Below are positions 13,550 to 15,608 of a DNA stretch of 15,608 bases, in pieces (the first letter of the stretch is position 1; every line of letters begins with the position of its first letter). Below the pieces are notes generated by a model. The model did no database searches. It was not told the DNA's origin and saw only the letters and a program-made list of their open reading frames with translations. The DNA comes from CAZKYP01 sp964556885 (lineage in GTDB: Bacteria > Planctomycetota > Phycisphaerae > Sedimentisphaerales > Anaerobacaceae). The position numbers were made by a program, and so were the translations under genes. The DNA lies in NCBI GenBank assembly GCA_964556885.1, contig CAZKYP010000067.1, positions 1 through 15,608 on the forward strand, read 5' to 3'.

Positions 13550-13937
13550 TGATGACCACGTAGACGTGATTATGATTGAACGTGCGTTTAAAAAACTAAA
13601 TATTTCAAACCCTTTAGTTAATTCAAGCAACGGCAAGGAAGCTTTGGATTATCTGAGAAACAACGGGAATGAAAAACCGGACATTATCTTACTCGATTTG
13701 AATATGCCAAAGATGAATGGTAAGGAATTTCTAAAAGTTGTAAAAACCGACGACCAATTAAAAATAATCCCTATTATAGTTCTAACCACATCCGATGATC
13801 CGCAAGATATAGAGGAATGCTTCAGGCTTGGTGTTGCCGGTTATATGACCAAGCCGGCCGATAATAAAGCTTTTATCGAAAAGATCGAGAAAATCAACTA
13901 CTACTGGACCTTAAGTGAATTACCAGATGGAAACTAA
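13518..13937 (+). CDS. Single-domain response regulator, Rcp1-like
   Basis: A 139-residue receiver domain with no output domain. Acidic pocket D11 and D12 (VVDDD), phosphoacceptor D60 in ILLDLNMPKMNG, Thr90/Thr91 in VLTTSDD, and Lys112 in TKP are all present, so it should be phosphorylated. The DIEECFRLGVAGYMTKP segment (98-113) and the C-terminal helix with YYWTLSELP (128-136) are characteristic of the Rcp1 type that partners Cph1-like kinases. The start at 13518 lies inside the kinase gene (32-base overlap), with GAGG at 13507-13510 as ribosome binding site, so the two are translationally linked and the kinase is its natural partner. Without a DNA-binding domain it must act by phosphotransfer or protein contact. 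The next gene is convergent and only 14 bases away. Confidence 0.95.
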   Translation: MRNQKPVLVVDDDHVDVIMIERAFKKLNISNPLVNSSNGKEALDYLRNNGNEKPDIILLDLNMPKMNGKEFLKVVKTDDQLKIIPIIVLTTSDDPQDIEECFRLGVAGYMTKPADNKAFIEKIEKINYYWTLSELPDGN

Positions 13938-13951
13938 AGTAATTAACTTTC

Positions 13952-14947
13952 TTACTTCGTACCATCAACGATTTCTTTCAGTGCGGCTATGTGTTCGGCA
14001 AAAGCATCTCGACCCTTTTCGGTAGCACTAACCAATGTCTGCGGTTTGCGGTCGACAAAGGTCTTTTCGATTTTAACGTAACCTGCATTTTCAAGTCTTG
14101 TCAAATGCGAACCGAGGTTTCCGTCGGTCAGTTTTAACAGTTTTCTCAGGTATGTGAAATAGACATGTTCATTTTTACCCAGGCCGACCAAAGATGACAT
14201 TATCTTCAATCGAACCGGCTGGTGTATTAAAGTATCAATCTGTGCCATTTTGTTTTCCCATCGCAATTTGATATATAAACCAGTTCCGAAAATCGCTCCG
14301 ACTCCCATGAATGCCAGACAGAGGGAATAGTAAGCGGGCAGAAAATAATAACTTATCAGTGATGCGGCTGTTACTAAAAGCCCCAATCCAACCATAAAAT
14401 AACTTTCGAACCAAAGCCCCATTACGACATAAGCGAACATAACCGCCGTGCCGACAACGGCATTACATTGCAGGCCGCTAAATGGTTCGAACAAGAAAAG
14501 CCAGATGATTACATAGATAAACAGAAAAAACCAGAGTGCTGCGATCCGCAGGCCCATCCGGGAGCAAGGTGTATTCTCTGGCTCATCCGGCGTGTCCTCC
14601 GATGTACCCTTTACCGGAGATTCAAACTTTAACATCTTAAAGATCAGGGCAGTCCCCACTCCACCAGCCAGCGCCATAAACATAAATATGCGGAAGGCAT
14701 AATTTATATAAAAATACGAGGCGAGATATGCAATGACCCAAAGCAATCCCCACAAAACTAAAAGTGGATTCGCATAAGTTGAAGCAACAGCTTTGCGGGT
14801 CTGAAGTATCACATCCTGTGACTCATATAAAACATCCTGTGCTTCATATGTTATATCCTTCTGAGTATTACTCTGTGCATCTTTTTGCACATTATTTTGC
14901 GCCTCAGCTTGCATTTCCTTTTTTCCATTATTCTCTGATTTGTTCAT
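13952..14947 (-). CDS. Polytopic membrane protein with C-terminal winged-helix DNA-binding domain
   Basis: A 331-residue protein in three parts. Residues 1-57 are polar and Gln/Asp rich with internal repeats (QKD twice, YEAQDVL then YESQDVI). About six hydrophobic helices follow (61-81, 84-104, 133-153, 162-180, 183-203, 206-226). The last hundred residues (236-331) are a winged helix: the HQPVRLKIMSSLVGLG helix, YFTYLRKLLKLTDGNLGSHL recognition region, then LENAGYVKIEKTF and DRKPQTLVSATEKGRDAF for the wing, typical of the ArsR/MarR-like group that reads 'TDGNLSxHLxxLExAGYV'. A regulator fixed in the membrane through helices located before its DNA-binding part is unusual. Start ATG at 14947-14945, with no strong ribosome binding site. 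A former paralogue is the remnant at 9790-9870. The signal it senses is unknown. Confidence 0.85.
   Translation of the reverse strand: MNKSENNGKKEMQAEAQNNVQKDAQSNTQKDITYEAQDVLYESQDVILQTRKAVASTYANPLLVLWGLLWVIAYLASYFYINYAFRIFMFMALAGGVGTALIFKMLKFESPVKGTSEDTPDEPENTPCSRMGLRIAALWFFLFIYVIIWLFLFEPFSGLQCNAVVGTAVMFAYVVMGLWFESYFMVGLGLLVTAASLISYYFLPAYYSLCLAFMGVGAIFGTGLYIKLRWENKMAQIDTLIHQPVRLKIMSSLVGLGKNEHVYFTYLRKLLKLTDGNLGSHLTRLENAGYVKIEKTFVDRKPQTLVSATEKGRDAFAEHIAALKEIVDGTK
14811..14852 (-). repeat. Two-copy 21-bp tandem repeat within the regulator gene
   Basis: 14811-14831 and 14832-14852 share the start ACATCCTGTG and a CTTCATAT/CTCATATA end. On the minus strand they encode the adjacent heptads YEAQDVL and YESQDVI in the polar N-terminal region, so the repeat preserves the frame and probably arose by slippage. 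Confidence 0.6.
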
Positions 14948-14980
14948 AAACCAATCTCGTAAGAAAATTTACTTCAGCCA

Positions 14981-14996
14981 TACAGAGTGCTCCGTA
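14981..14996. promoter_or_regulatory. 16-bp imperfect dyad upstream of the membrane winged-helix gene
   Basis: TACAGAGTGCTCCGTA agrees with its own reverse complement at 12 of 16 positions (arms TAC-GAG and CTC-GTA). It lies 34 bases upstream of the regulator's ATG, a common distance for an operator of a winged-helix protein, so autoregulation is possible. No clear -35/-10 pair was identified for this gene. Confidence 0.35.
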
Positions 14997-15255
14997 TTAC
15001 AGATAGTTCCAACCAGGCCTACATTCTTCTTAAAAGTCCACCGAATCCCATTTTTCGAAGAAATTCCGGCAATGATTAATCGGCATAAAAAGGAAGGCTG
15101 TACATAATAAATTAAAAAACGGCATTTTTAACACAATAGCTTGATCTGAAAAATAATATTTGAGTCTATACTGCAAAATCTCAGATTGATAATGAATCAA
15201 TGAATATTATGTAATAAACAATCAAAAAAAATGCGATATATACAAAATAATTTAA

Positions 15256-15284
15256 TTGACAATATTATTATTGTGATATATATT
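15256..15284 (+). promoter_or_regulatory. Probable sigma-70 promoter of rex
   Basis: A perfect -35 box TTGACA (15256-15261), 17-base spacer, and TATATT (15279-15284) as -10. Transcription would start near 15291, giving a leader of about 80 bases. A TTGTGA Rex half-site (15271-15276) lies in the spacer. A second perfect -10 hexamer, TATAAT (15330-15335), overlaps the Rex operator but lacks a clear -35. Confidence 0.55.
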
Positions 15285-15333
15285 TTATTTATAAAATACT
15301 AAAGATACAATATATTAAAGTAAATTATATATA

Positions 15334-15351
15334 ATGTGAATAATATCACAA
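15334..15351. promoter_or_regulatory. Rex operator (ROP box)
   Basis: ATGTGAATAATATCACAA fits the Rex consensus TTGTGA-N6-TCACAA at 11 of 12 fixed positions, with the required six-base A/T centre. It lies 18 bases before the rex start codon and downstream of, or overlapping, the candidate promoters, so bound Rex would block rex transcription when NADH is low. Confidence 0.8.
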
Positions 15352-15369
15352 TATATCGATATTATCATT

Positions 15370-15608
15370 ATGCCGAATAAAAGTTGTATAATACGCTTGT
15401 CTCGTTATAAAAACGCCATATTAAAGCTTAAAAATTTAGGCTTTATCCGGGTTTTCTCTGAAAATCTTGCGGATGCCGTCGGTGTAACATCAGCCCAGGT
15501 AAGAAAAGATTTTTCCATTTTCGGTATACGAGGCCACCGAAGGGGGGGTTATCAGGTTGACCAGCTTATTACACAACTGAATGAAATTCTCGGTAAAGAC
15601 AAGATTTA
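15370..15608 (+). CDS. rex: Redox-sensing transcriptional repressor Rex, N-terminal part (cut by the window edge)
   Basis: 79 codons are visible. The product (MPNKSCIIRLSRYKNAIL onward) has the Rex DNA-binding domain: the R-L-x-x-Y start, the helix ENLADAVGVTSAQVRKDFS (32-50) in which QVRKD is the family hallmark, then IFGIRGHRRGGYQVDQLI (51-68) leading to the linker before the NAD(H)-binding Rossmann domain, which lies beyond the edge. Rex senses the NADH/NAD+ ratio and represses fermentative and respiratory genes. The ATG at 15370 has no clear ribosome binding site in front, where AT-rich DNA and the Rex box occupy the space. The GHRRGGY version is slightly different from the common G-x-x-G-x-GY loop. 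Identification is firm from the N-terminal domain and the adjacent Rex box. Confidence 0.92.
   Translation, partial: MPNKSCIIRLSRYKNAILKLKNLGFIRVFSENLADAVGVTSAQVRKDFSIFGIRGHRRGGYQVDQLITQLNEILGKDKI

Larger units (their letters stand above)
14948..15369. other. Divergent intergenic region between the membrane regulator and rex
   Basis: A 422-base stretch without a gene, increasingly AT rich from about 15100. It contains the dyad at 14981-14996 on the regulator side and the promoter and Rex operator on the rex side, both listed separately. From 14997 to 15255 I see no open frame of note, RNA gene, or strong hairpin. Confidence 0.6.

Noticed and set aside
13935..13949. AAAGT / ACTTT inverted repeat between the convergent response regulator and membrane regulator genes, considered as a terminator.
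   Set aside because: Five A/T-rich base pairs without a GC stem or clear U-tract; too weak to call.
14948..15369. Possible small RNA or riboswitch in the long AT-rich gap before rex.
   Set aside because: No stable GC stem, terminator, or known riboswitch core was seen; only the promoter and operator elements are supported.

Overview
The window looks like a chromosomal segment of an anaerobic bacterium. The evidence is a dense locus of Fe-S and ferredoxin-type ATPases of the kind found in sulfate reducers, methanogens and other strict anaerobes, a Rex redox repressor, and a thiol peroxidase of the Prx6 type common in anaerobes and archaea. Phylum cannot be fixed from the sequence; the long-form PurC and the general gene style would fit an anaerobic Planctomycetota (Phycisphaerae-like) or a deltaproteobacterial lineage, but this is a guess.

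Layout. (1) 1-1000, minus strand: the first codons of a probable MFS transporter, then a complete purC. (2) 1001-1264: a divergent control region with a 24-bp near-perfect palindrome sitting just before the next gene. (3) 1265-9729, plus strand: one uninterrupted run of twelve tightly packed genes: DUF89 phosphatase-like protein, zinc ribbon protein, Prx6-type peroxiredoxin, DUF5320 protein, stand-alone NifX-like protein, MinD-type ATPase with two [4Fe-4S] sites, J-domain protein, SAM methyltransferase, CoA-disulfide-reductase-like flavoprotein (possibly with a 22-codon leader), a second MinD/ferredoxin ATPase, a fused Mrp-NifX (MrpORP) protein, and a DUF134 regulator. This is an enlarged version of the orange-protein (ORP)/Mrp locus known from Desulfovibrio. 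(4) 9730-10074: a gene graveyard holding the 3' ends of two decayed genes, each a paralogue of an intact gene further right. (5) 10075-13937: a small GspC/PilP-like protein, a 1021-residue sensor histidine kinase (dCache, HAMP, three PAS), and an Rcp1-like single-domain response regulator. (6) 13952-14947, minus strand: a six-helix membrane protein with a C-terminal winged helix. (7) 14948-15369: AT-rich control region with a good sigma-70 promoter and a Rex operator, followed by the 5' part of rex, cut by the window edge.

How the genes may work together (inference): Mrp and the two MinD/ferredoxin ATPases are predicted to bind and hand over metal-sulfur clusters in an ATP-dependent way; the NifX-like domains would hold the cluster; the J-protein, flavoprotein and peroxiredoxin would supply chaperone recruitment, reducing power or thiol/persulfide chemistry, and oxidant protection; DUF134, with a helix-turn-helix, is the natural candidate to bind the palindrome at the front of the operon. 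What the system delivers, and to what target, cannot be read from the sequence.
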